This document shows positions 1 through 6,926 of a stretch of 9,905 nucleotides of DNA, in pieces. The notes beneath the pieces were generated by a model. The model saw only the letters and a list, made by a program, of their open reading frames with translations, made no database searches and was not told the DNA's origin. How positions within the stretch are numbered: the first letter of the stretch is position 1; each line of letters starts with the position of its first letter. Source of the DNA: Planctomycetota bacterium (lineage in GTDB: Bacteria; Planctomycetota; PLA2); contig JAKLKT010000071.1 of the NCBI GenBank assembly GCA_023150495.1, forward strand, positions 1-9,905, read 5' to 3'. The translations under genes and the position numbers were made by a program.

Positions 1-115
1 GCCGCACGAGGTCGCCGGCGTAGCGCGCCGCGGGGCTGCCGTCGGTCTCGACGCGCACGCGCGCCTCGCCGCCCGAGACGACGTCCAGAGCGACGAGGAG
101 GGCGACGAGGCTCAG
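1..115 (-). CDS. Partial exported protein, 5' end only (possible CTG start)
   Basis: About 38 codons are visible on the minus strand before the window edge. The frame opens with a hydrophobic stretch (LSLVALLVALDVVSGGEA) that looks like a signal peptide, then ARVRVETDGSPAARYAG, and stays open to the edge. No ATG, GTG or TTG is available at this position. The proposed start is CTG at 115-113, which overlaps the TGA stop of the upstream gene as CTGA, with a GGAG located 8 nt upstream. This layout suggests translational coupling to the gene at 112-1542. The function cannot be judged from this fragment. The signal-peptide reading supports a real gene; the CTG start is inference, and a frameshift in the sequence or another start remain possible. 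Confidence 0.42.
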   Translation of the reverse strand, partial: MSLVALLVALDVVSGGEARVRVETDGSPAARYAGDLVR

Positions 116-1542
116 CGGAGGATCTCCGCCGACTCGATCCGGTCGTGGGCGTCGAGCGCGTCCACCGCCTCCATGCCCTCGACGACGCGGCCCACCGCGG
201 TGGCCGTGTCGTGGCCCGTGTGGAAGCGGAGCGCGCCGGACTCGGCGAACGAGAGCGTGCCGCGCCATGCCCGTCGCGCGCCCTCGGGCTCCACGCGGAG
301 GGCATTCCTCGGCAGGACGGCCGCGAACGCGGCGCCGGTGACCTCGCCGAACGAGGTGTCGGCGAACGCCCCTTCCTCCGCGAGCGCGAGCAACCGCGCG
401 GCGGCCTTGGGCGCGTCGCGCTCGAACAGCTCGACCGTGACGCGGCCCCGCGCGGTCTCGAACGCGACGCGCGGCAGGCCCTTGTCGGCCTCGCGCGCCT
501 CGAGCTCCTTCTTCCACGCCTCGGCCAGCGCCGCCATCCGGTCGCGGCCGGGCAGGTCCATCGCGGCCGCTTCCTCGAAGCGCATGTCCGAGACGAGGAT
601 CATGCGTCTCGGCCCCGCGAAGAGGTGGCTCCTGCGGCCGGCCTCGAACCGCCACATCTCCTCCTGCGCCGTCCACGCGGCCTCGAGGCGGTTCGCGCGC
701 CGGAGGAGCGAGGCGCGGGTCGCGAGCGCGAAGAAGTCGAGCGGGTCCGCCGCGACGCACGCGTCGAGCCCCGCGAGGATCTCGTCGATCCTCCTCGAGT
801 TCTTCCGGCGGTCCACGGCGTCGCCGACCGGCGTCGCCTCCGGGTCCCGCTGCATCACGATCGCGAGCGTCTCGAGGGAGAGCGACAGCTCGAAGGCGCG
901 CCGCCGGTCCTCCTCGGGGGTCAGGAACGACGGCGCGGAGTCGGGCCAGGACGCGACGAGGCGCTGCCAGTCCTTCGGCGCCTCGCCCTTGGGCGGCGCG
1001 AAGGCGATCGGCGGCGTCTCGCCTGCGGGGTGGAGGACATCCAGCGTGAACACGATGGGCATCAGCGGCGAGACCTCGAGGCTCTCGAGAGCCACGGCGA
1101 TCTCGGCGGACCACGCGTCCGCTTCGGTGTAAACGCGCGTGCGGAAGAGACAGGAAACGGGGGGTGCGATGTGGGCCTGCTGGCGGAGCGCGTAGGACGC
1201 CCGCCGCACGAAGACCGGCGCGAGCGGGTAGAGGGAGACGGGCGGGACCGTGCAGGCCGGGTGGAAGGAGTGCGAGGAGTAGTTCTTGCCGGGCTCGTCG
1301 GAGACCTGGATGTCGATGCGCTCGCCCCGGTAGGGCCGGCTCGCCCGGACGCCGATGCACAGGACCCTGCCCGAGGCGAGGATGAACGCCTCGGCGCCCC
1401 TCGCATGGAGGCGCGCGGCGCCCTTCCACTCCGCCTCGTCGACGGTGCCGTCGATCCTCGGCATCTCGCCCTGCGGGACGTCGACCGCGCCGGCGACGGA
1501 CGCGGCGAGAAGGAGGAAGGAGGCTAGTCGCAGACCGGGCAC
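112..1542 (-). CDS. Secreted protein: CBM9-like domain plus degenerate cyclophilin-like domain
   Basis: This is a 476-residue protein if it starts at the GTG at 1542. That start places a signal peptide at residues 1-21 (hydrophobic core SFLLLAASVAG) right at the N-terminus; longer starts would add about 120 residues of arginine-rich out-of-frame-looking sequence that covers the neighbouring GIY-YIG-like gene. Residues about 28-200 begin PRIDGTVDEAEW, the IDGxxDxxEW opening typical of CBM9-like/DOMON-type beta-sandwich domains found in extracytoplasmic proteins. A helical middle follows (about 215-350). Residues about 357-476 resemble cyclophilin peptidyl-prolyl isomerases (GRVTVELFERDAPKAAARLL, then FADTSFGEV). 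The domain is short (about 120 residues against the usual 160 or so), and the catalytic Arg region (normally FHRV) reads FGEV, so isomerase activity is doubtful. The GTG lies inside the end of the upstream gene (19-nt overlap). The family as a whole is not one I recognise; a role in the envelope or periplasm is inferred only from the signal peptide. Confidence 0.8.
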   Translation of the reverse strand: MPGLRLASFLLLAASVAGAVDVPQGEMPRIDGTVDEAEWKGAARLHARGAEAFILASGRVLCIGVRASRPYRGERIDIQVSDEPGKNYSSHSFHPACTVPPVSLYPLAPVFVRRASYALRQQAHIAPPVSCLFRTRVYTEADAWSAEIAVALESLEVSPLMPIVFTLDVLHPAGETPPIAFAPPKGEAPKDWQRLVASWPDSAPSFLTPEEDRRRAFELSLSLETLAIVMQRDPEATPVGDAVDRRKNSRRIDEILAGLDACVAADPLDFFALATRASLLRRANRLEAAWTAQEEMWRFEAGRRSHLFAGPRRMILVSDMRFEEAAAMDLPGRDRMAALAEAWKKELEAREADKGLPRVAFETARGRVTVELFERDAPKAAARLLALAEEGAFADTSFGEVTGAAFAAVLPRNALRVEPEGARRAWRGTLSFAESGALRFHTGHDTATAVGRVVEGMEAVDALDAHDRIESAEILR

Positions 1543-1859
1543 GCGTGATCCCCGGGAGGCACCGGGTGGTCCCCGGAGTCGAGTTCCATGGCGCCCATCT
1601 CGTGCCAGAGGCGGCACTCCTCCGCGTACGCCTCCGCGGCGGACTCGAGCGGCAGGTAGAAGCAGGCTGTGTAGCGGCTGCCCACGTGGGCGAGGACCGC
1701 CGCGCGGAGATCCGTGTCCGAGCGGCCCACGTAGGAGATGAAGACGGCGCCCTCCTGCGGTCGCGCGAAGCCGAGCGCGAAGGCGCCCGGGGTGCCCGCG
1801 GGCACGGCGCGCTCCACCTCGACGGCGGCCAGGTGGACCGGACCCCGGAAGTCGGCCAT
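1524..1859 (-). CDS. Small GIY-YIG-like protein with C-terminal CPxC
   Basis: This is a 111-residue protein from the ATG at 1859 (a TTG two codons upstream, at 1865, is an alternative with a better-spaced AGG). The segment GAFALG (residues 25-30) followed by ISYVGRSDTDLRAAVLAH (about 41-58) matches the GIY...YIG-R-S layout of the GIY-YIG nuclease fold. The alternating spacing, the Arg residues after YVG (R46, R52), H58 and the acidic AYAEEC (about 77-82) fit the order of catalytic elements. It ends in HACPVCD, where two cysteines may bind metal. The protein is close to the minimal length of a GIY-YIG domain and has no added DNA-binding module, so nuclease activity is uncertain. It is the first gene of the leftward cluster and its stop overlaps the next start by 19 nt. 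The GIY-YIG call rests on motif reading alone. Confidence 0.62.
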   Translation of the reverse strand: MADFRGPVHLAAVEVERAVPAGTPGAFALGFARPQEGAVFISYVGRSDTDLRAAVLAHVGSRYTACFYLPLESAAEAYAEECRLWHEMGAMELDSGDHPVPPGDHACPVCD

Positions 1860-1929
1860 GCGCAAAGACTACCTGAAGGCCGCCGGGCAGGGCGGGAGGG
1901 AGAGGTTTGAAGCCGCGCAACCCCTATGT
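1860..1929. promoter_or_regulatory. Divergent intergenic region
   Basis: This 70-bp gap separates the leftward cluster from the rightward membrane-protein gene and must hold or adjoin promoters for both. A purine-rich GGGAGGGAGAGG block (about 1893-1904) is visible, but it sits about 25 nt from the rightward ATG, too far to act as its ribosome binding site. A short inverted GGTT/AACC pair lies near 1905-1923. I see no convincing -35/-10 pair on either strand. Confidence 0.3.
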
Positions 1930-3024
1930 ATGCTGGCCGGAGCGATGCAGAACCGCTGGATCAAGAGCCCCAAGTGGGACCTGACGTGGCTCATCCTGAG
2001 CGTGCTCGTCGTCCCGGTGGCCCCGCTTCTCTACCACCTCGGCATGACCCCGGCGGGGGTCGCGACGGTCATCATGCTCGCGGTCGGCGGGCCGCACGTG
2101 TTCGTGACCTTCACGCGCACGAACATGGACCCGCGCTTCGTCCGCAACCACTCGGCCTACACGCGGCTCGCCTACCTGATCCCGCTCGCCACCGCCGCGT
2201 TCGCCTGGTTCGCGACGCCGCTCTTCCTGACCGTCTTTTTCACGTGGGCGTCCCTGCACGTGCTCCAGCAGATCACCTACATCGCGAACTGCTACAGCAA
2301 CCGGCAGGACATCGCGCCCACGAGGCTCGAGCGCTGGACGGAGTACGGCCTCATCTTCTCGTGCCTCTACCCGTTCGCGACCGTGCGGATGGTCGAGGGC
2401 ACGTTCATGCTCGACAACACGCGGCTCCTCGTTCCCGAGGCGATCCTCGGCCCCGGGCTCGTCTGGGCGGCGTTCGGCGTCTTCGGGGTGTTCCTCGCCG
2501 GCTGGATCGTGCTCACCGTGCGGCGCGGCCTCCGCGGGGCGCTCCACTACGGCAAGACCGCCCTCATCGCCGCCACGGTCGCGGCGACGTTCTTCACGCC
2601 CCTCTTCCCGAACCTCGACGTGGCGTTCCAGGGGATCAACAGCTGGCACTGCATCCAGTACCTCGCGCTCATCTGGTACGCCAACCGGGTCCGCGCCGAC
2701 CGGGGGGAGGTGGAGCTCGGCTTCGTGCGGTCCATCTCGGCCAAGGGCGTGCCCGGGTTCCTGCGCTACTACCTCTCGGCCGTCGCCGGCACCGTGCTCA
2801 TCATCGGGATCGTCTTCAGCCTCGCGGCGCTTGCCCGGCACTTCGGGATCACCACGCTGGGCGCCGGCGCGCACAAGCAGCCGTCCGAGATGCTCATCTA
2901 CTACATGATCGGGAAGGGCCTCCTGCTCACGCACTACTACTACGACACCTTCCTCTTCACCCAGCACGACGAGCTTTCGGCGCCGCATGCCGCGGGGGCA
3001 CGCATGGCTCAGACGTTTGCCTGA
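1930..3024 (+). CDS. Polytopic membrane protein of unknown function
   Basis: This is a 364-residue protein from the ATG at 1930; an in-frame ATG at 1945 (giving MQNRWIKSPKWD) is equally possible, and neither has a well-placed Shine-Dalgarno. About eight or nine hydrophobic segments are visible, at approximate residues 19-38, 42-62, 78-118 (probably two), 138-153, 176-198, 211-228, 236-253, 280-301 and 321-343. Distinctive strings are GGPHVFVTFTRTNMDPRF, INSWHCIQYLALIWYANR and THYYYDTFLFTQHDE. Histidines H56, H110, H240 and H335 fall in or at the ends of predicted membrane segments, which could hint at a membrane metal site, but other histidines occur in loops. I have the impression of an uncharacterised conserved membrane family and can assign no reaction. 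The gene is apparently monocistronic, divergent from the GIY-YIG-like cluster and followed by non-coding DNA. Confidence 0.85.
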   Translation: MLAGAMQNRWIKSPKWDLTWLILSVLVVPVAPLLYHLGMTPAGVATVIMLAVGGPHVFVTFTRTNMDPRFVRNHSAYTRLAYLIPLATAAFAWFATPLFLTVFFTWASLHVLQQITYIANCYSNRQDIAPTRLERWTEYGLIFSCLYPFATVRMVEGTFMLDNTRLLVPEAILGPGLVWAAFGVFGVFLAGWIVLTVRRGLRGALHYGKTALIAATVAATFFTPLFPNLDVAFQGINSWHCIQYLALIWYANRVRADRGEVELGFVRSISAKGVPGFLRYYLSAVAGTVLIIGIVFSLAALARHFGITTLGAGAHKQPSEMLIYYMIGKGLLLTHYYYDTFLFTQHDELSAPHAAGARMAQTFA

Positions 3025-3060
3025 GCCAGGTCCGGACGCGGCAGGCGACGGCCCGGATCT

Positions 3061-3088
3061 GCCCCGAGGGGGCCCCGCACGGTTTTTT
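3061..3088 (+). terminator. Weak possible terminator after the membrane-protein gene
   Basis: A short GCCCC/GGGGC stem (3061-3065 with 3069-3073, 3-nt loop) precedes a run of six T (3083-3088), but 9 nt separate the stem from the T run, so intrinsic termination would be inefficient. It lies 36 nt after the stop of the membrane-protein gene. The rest of the 276-bp gap (3025-3300) shows no credible small gene; it holds GC-rich palindromes near 3175-3190 and a short AT-rich patch near 3195-3236. Confidence 0.25.
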
Positions 3089-3206
3089 ACCTGGGCTCGG
3101 GCTGGTGGGGTCCTGGCGCCGACCTCCGCAAGTCCTTTCCCGGAAACGACTTGTGTCATGAGGCTCCGGTTTCTGCCCCCGGGGCCCCCCCTAGGTCAAA
3201 AACTAC

Positions 3207-3236
3207 TTAGAAAGAGGCCCGCCCACGTCGTAAACT
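3207..3236 (+). promoter_or_regulatory. Candidate sigma-70-type promoter for the thioredoxin-fold gene
   Basis: TTAGAA (3207-3212), an 18-nt spacer and TAAACT (3231-3236) form a modest match to -35/-10 elements (three and four of six positions). They lie in the only AT-rich patch of the intergenic region. Transcription would begin near 3243 and give a leader of about 58 nt before the ATG at 3301. This is suggestive only; promoter consensus for this lineage is unknown. Confidence 0.28.
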
Positions 3237-3275
3237 CCTATGGATAGCGCCCGGAGGCATCGGCTTACCCCGGGG

Positions 3276-3292
3276 CTCCTTGTCGTAGGAGG
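3276..3292 (+). promoter_or_regulatory. Strong Shine-Dalgarno within a small hairpin
   Basis: AGGAGG at 3287-3292 sits 8 nt before the ATG at 3301, a near-ideal ribosome binding site that fixes the start at 3301. The five bases CTCCT at 3276-3280 are exactly complementary to AGGAG at 3287-3291 across a 6-nt loop, so the site could be sequestered in the mRNA. GGAG at 3253-3256 could compete by pairing with CTCC at 3276-3279. The binding site is certain as sequence; regulation is inference. Confidence 0.6.
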
Positions 3293-3300
3293 AACGAACC

Positions 3301-4068
3301 ATGTCCCGCCTTCTCGTCTTCGCGCCCGCGCTCGTCGTGATCGCGGCGCTCGTCCGTCCGGCCGACGCCGGCTGATGCCCGCGCTCCGGCGCCAGTCTGG
3401 CCCGGCTCAACATCAACTGGCAGAGCTCGGCTGCCGTCGCGCCCTCCGCGGTGACGACCGGCGAGTCCGCTGACGCTGCCGAGGCGAAGCCCGTCCGCGC
3501 GACCATCGCGGCCAAGCCGATGATGGTCTACGTCATGTCGGATGACCCGACGGACAGCGCGACGCGCAAGCTCGACTCCGTGGCGTTCGCCAAGGAGCAG
3601 GTGGGCGTCGGCTCGAAGTTCTTCGAGTGCATCAAGATGACCTCCGGGGACGCGGCCCAGGACCGCATCACGAAGGACTCCGGCAAGCAGGTCCCGCGGA
3701 TCATCTTCATGAAGCGCGACTACACGGTCGTCAGCGTGCTCGAGGGCAACGAGCTCTCCGGCGGCGGCATCGTGAAGGCGATGCAGCAGGTCGTGCGCAC
3801 GGAGTACGTGAACAACTTCGACACGATGGTCCGCGACTACATCAGCCTCCTCAACGACCTCGACCGGCTCGAGAGCAAGAAGGCGGCGATCGAGGACCAG
3901 AAGCGGCGCGTCGCGGAGAAGGCGAACAAGAGCAAGGAGAAGAAGATCGCCCGCGACGAGGAGGAGTACAAGGCCGAGATGGAAGCTTTCGAGGCCCAGG
4001 AAAAGAAGATCCTCGAGTTCAAGTTCAAGGGCGAGAACGAGAAGCCTGCCGACGACACGGAGGCCTAG
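3301..4068 (+). CDS. Candidate secreted selenoprotein, thioredoxin-like with coiled-coil tail (in-frame TGA at codon 25)
   Basis: The ATG at 3301 follows an ideal AGGAGG. Codons 1-24 encode a signal peptide (MSRLLVFAPALVVIAALV, then RPADAG with a probable cleavage after ADA). Codon 25 is TGA (3373-3375), and the same frame continues with TGC (Cys26) to a TAG at 4066-4068, giving 255 residues if TGA is read as selenocysteine. The 25 codons just after the TGA end in G or C in 23 cases, so this part is coding. The first later start, GTG 3451, lacks a Shine-Dalgarno and would leave no signal peptide. Residues about 70-165 look thioredoxin-like: KPMMVYVMSDDPTD in place of the first strand and CxxC, then C110, and VPRIIF with a cis-Pro-like P132. 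The canonical CxxC is absent, so U25-C26 would be the main redox pair. Residues about 175-245 are a highly charged coiled coil. A SECIS-like hairpin follows the TGA and a LysR gene lies downstream. Substrate and partner are unknown. The alternative is a nonsense mutation or base error. Confidence 0.68.
3386..3405 (+). promoter_or_regulatory. Candidate bacterial SECIS hairpin
   Basis: In RNA, CCGG (3386-3389) pairs with CCGG (3402-3405), C3390 is bulged, GCCA (3391-3394) pairs with UGGC (3398-3401), and the apical loop is G3395-U3396-C3397. The loop begins 19 nt after the UGA at 3373-3375. The E. coli fdhF SECIS recognised by SelB has the same order: GG, one bulged U, four base pairs ending in A-U, and a GGUC loop 18 nt after the UGA. 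Differences here are a C rather than U bulge and a 3-nt rather than 4-nt loop. The hairpin lies inside coding sequence, as bacterial SECIS elements do. The pairing is seen directly; SelB binding is inferred. Confidence 0.6.
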
Positions 4069-4072
4069 TCGG

Positions 4073-4103
4073 GGCTGGTCTTTCCAGCCGCACTGAGACG
4101 TGC
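4073..4103 (+). repeat. Two adjacent inverted repeats between the thioredoxin-fold gene and the LysR gene
   Basis: GGCTGG (4073-4078), a 5-nt spacer and CCAGCC (4084-4089) form a perfect 6-bp dyad. Directly after it GCAC (4090-4093), 6 nt and GTGC (4100-4103) form a 4-bp dyad. They start 4 nt after the stop of the thioredoxin-fold gene and precede a strong terminator. They may be part of the 3' RNA structure or an operator for the adjacent LysR protein; no clear T-N11-A LysR box was seen. Confidence 0.4.
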
Positions 4104-4108
4104 TAAAC

Positions 4109-4142
4109 CGGGGCCGCCCGTTCGGGGCGGCCCCGCTTTTTT
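4109..4142 (+). terminator. Strong intrinsic terminator
   Basis: A perfect 11-bp GC-rich stem pairs 4109-4119 with 4125-4135 around a GTTCG loop, followed after one base by six T (4137-4142). This is a textbook Rho-independent terminator for the thioredoxin-fold gene. The last T is immediately followed by the ATG of the LysR gene. Confidence 0.9.
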
Positions 4143-5060
4143 ATGTCCGTCAACGACCCCCTCTCCATCCGCCAGCTGGAGGCGTTCGTCGCCCTCGTCG
4201 AGCAGGGCTCGTTCACGAAGGCCGCCCGCCACCTCGAGCTCAGCCAGTCCACGGTGAGCGGGCACATGGCCGATCTCGAGCGCCGCCTCGGGGTCCGGCT
4301 CGTCGAGCGCGACCGGGGCGGCGTCCGCCCGACGCCCGCCGGCCGCGCTCTCCTCGTGCCCGCGCGGCAGGCCCTGCAGGCCGAGCGGGGCGCGCGGATG
4401 GCGGTGCAGGAGCTCTCGGGGCTCCTCCGCGGGACGCTCGTCGTCGGCGGGTCGACGATCCCCGCCTCCTACATCCTCCCGGCGCTCTTCGGGCGCTTCC
4501 ACAAGGAGCACCCCGGCGTGAGCCTCCGGCTGCTCACCGGCGACTCGCGTGAGGTCCTCGAACACGTGCGACACGCGACGATCGAGGTCGGGATGATCGG
4601 CGCCGCCCCGGAGGCATCGGACGTGAAGAGCGCGAAAGTCGGGGAGGACAGCCTCACCCTCGTCGTCGGGAAGGACCACCCGCTGGCGGGGCGATCGACC
4701 GTCCAGAGCGCGGACCTGCTCCAGTACGCGTTCGTCATGCGGGAGGAGGGGTCTGGCACCCGCGCCGCGACCATGCAGGCGCTCCGGAAGCTCCTTGGGG
4801 CCGAAGGCACGTCGAAGGTGACGATCGCCTGCGAGGTCGGCTCCGCGGAGGCCCAGAAGGCGGCCGTCCGGGCCGGCCTCGGGCTCGCGTTCGTCTCGAG
4901 CCTCGCGATCAAGGACGATCTCGCCCACGGGACGCTCACGGGCCTCCGGCTGAAGGGCTTCGACGTGCGCCGCTCCTTCCACCTGGTCAGCCGGTCCGAG
5001 GACCTCCTGAGCCCGGCTGCCAGGGCATTCCGGGCGATGGCGCTCAAGACCGCGCCGTAG
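4143..5060 (+). CDS. LysR-family transcriptional regulator, resembling the selenium-metabolism-associated subgroup
   Basis: This is a 305-residue protein of normal LysR length. An N-terminal winged HTH spans residues about 8-66 (SIRQLEAFVALVEQGSFTKA, SQSTVSGHMADLERRLG), and a substrate-binding domain spans about 92-297, with the effector-pocket strings GGSTIPASYILP (about 103-114), LTGDSREVL and EEGSGTR (201-207). The DSREVL, EEGSGTR and SPAARAF features fit the group annotated in public databases as selenium-metabolism-associated LysR regulators, and also related CysB/CbbR-like proteins; this assignment is from memory of the family. The ATG is the start that aligns with LysR N-termini, yet it touches the T tract of the preceding terminator, leaving no room for a Shine-Dalgarno. 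The ligand is unknown. Given its neighbour, it may control the candidate selenoprotein or genes for selenium use. Confidence 0.9.
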   Translation: MSVNDPLSIRQLEAFVALVEQGSFTKAARHLELSQSTVSGHMADLERRLGVRLVERDRGGVRPTPAGRALLVPARQALQAERGARMAVQELSGLLRGTLVVGGSTIPASYILPALFGRFHKEHPGVSLRLLTGDSREVLEHVRHATIEVGMIGAAPEASDVKSAKVGEDSLTLVVGKDHPLAGRSTVQSADLLQYAFVMREEGSGTRAATMQALRKLLGAEGTSKVTIACEVGSAEAQKAAVRAGLGLAFVSSLAIKDDLAHGTLTGLRLKGFDVRRSFHLVSRSEDLLSPAARAFRAMALKTAP

Positions 5061-5072
5061 CCACCGCCCCCG

Positions 5073-5096
5073 GGCCCCCCCCGCGGCCTTCTTTTT
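5073..5096 (+). terminator. Weak terminator-like element after the LysR gene
   Basis: GGCC (5073-5076) and GGCC (5085-5088) can pair across an 8-nt loop, followed by TTCTTTTT (5089-5096). The stem is only four pairs, so termination would be partial at best. It lies 13 nt after the LysR stop. Confidence 0.25.
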
Positions 5097-5118
5097 CGCT
5101 GGCACCCTCCCGGGCGAG

Positions 5119-5144
5119 TTGCGAATATGCGCACCTCTGTGCAA
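5119..5144 (+). repeat. Nested inverted repeats upstream of the sigma-54 activator gene
   Basis: TTGC (5119-5122) and GCAA (5141-5144) form an outer dyad around GCAC-ctct-GTGC (5131-5142), in an AT-richer patch 14-40 nt before the TTG start. They could be an operator or a leader hairpin. No good sigma-70 or sigma-54 promoter is evident here: a TTGCGA at 5119 has only a poor -10 at the right distance. Confidence 0.3.
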
Positions 5145-5157
5145 TTAAGGGACGGTC

Positions 5158-6783
<1,626 letters not shown>

Positions 6784-6926
6784 GTGTGAAGATCCCGCGC
6801 ACCGTGCCATGCGGTTACGGTTCCGCGCGCGGGCCCGGATCTGCTAACCCGTTTCCTGGCAAGGACTTGGAGGGGGTGCGGGGGAGGACGCGCCCGGCAC
6901 GTCTTGTGATGGGAGGACGGTCACGC

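Noticed and set aside
3050..3153. Shared intergenic words with 6832-6869 (13 identical bases, then an 18-nt stretch with 14 matches)
   Set aside because: The two words are spaced differently in the two places, and short GC-rich matches are expected by chance in DNA of this composition.
1924..3159. Long minus-strand open frame opposite the membrane-protein gene
   Set aside because: It is rich in Arg, Glu, Asp and Gly with no domain, the usual mirror of a GC-rich gene; the plus strand has coherent membrane segments.
3373..3375. TGA read as tryptophan under an altered genetic code
   Set aside because: Other genes in the window end in TGA (for example 3022-3024 and 9132-9134) and use TGG for tryptophan, so TGA is a stop here.
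3375..3473. TGATG overlap at 3373-3377, suggesting a coupled second ORF of 32 codons after the 24-residue leader
   Set aside because: The ATG frame ends quickly and has poor third-position bias, whereas the frame in phase with the signal peptide is strongly biased and continues into the thioredoxin-like domain. Readthrough of the TGA explains the data better.
3451..4068. Translation start at GTG 3451 to avoid the in-frame TGA
   Set aside because: No Shine-Dalgarno precedes it, the signal peptide would be lost, and 25 upstream codons with strong coding bias would be left unexplained.
5100..5124. Sigma-54 promoter made of TGGCAC and TTGC upstream of the activator gene
   Set aside because: The two halves are 13 nt apart instead of about 5, so they cannot form a -24/-12 element.
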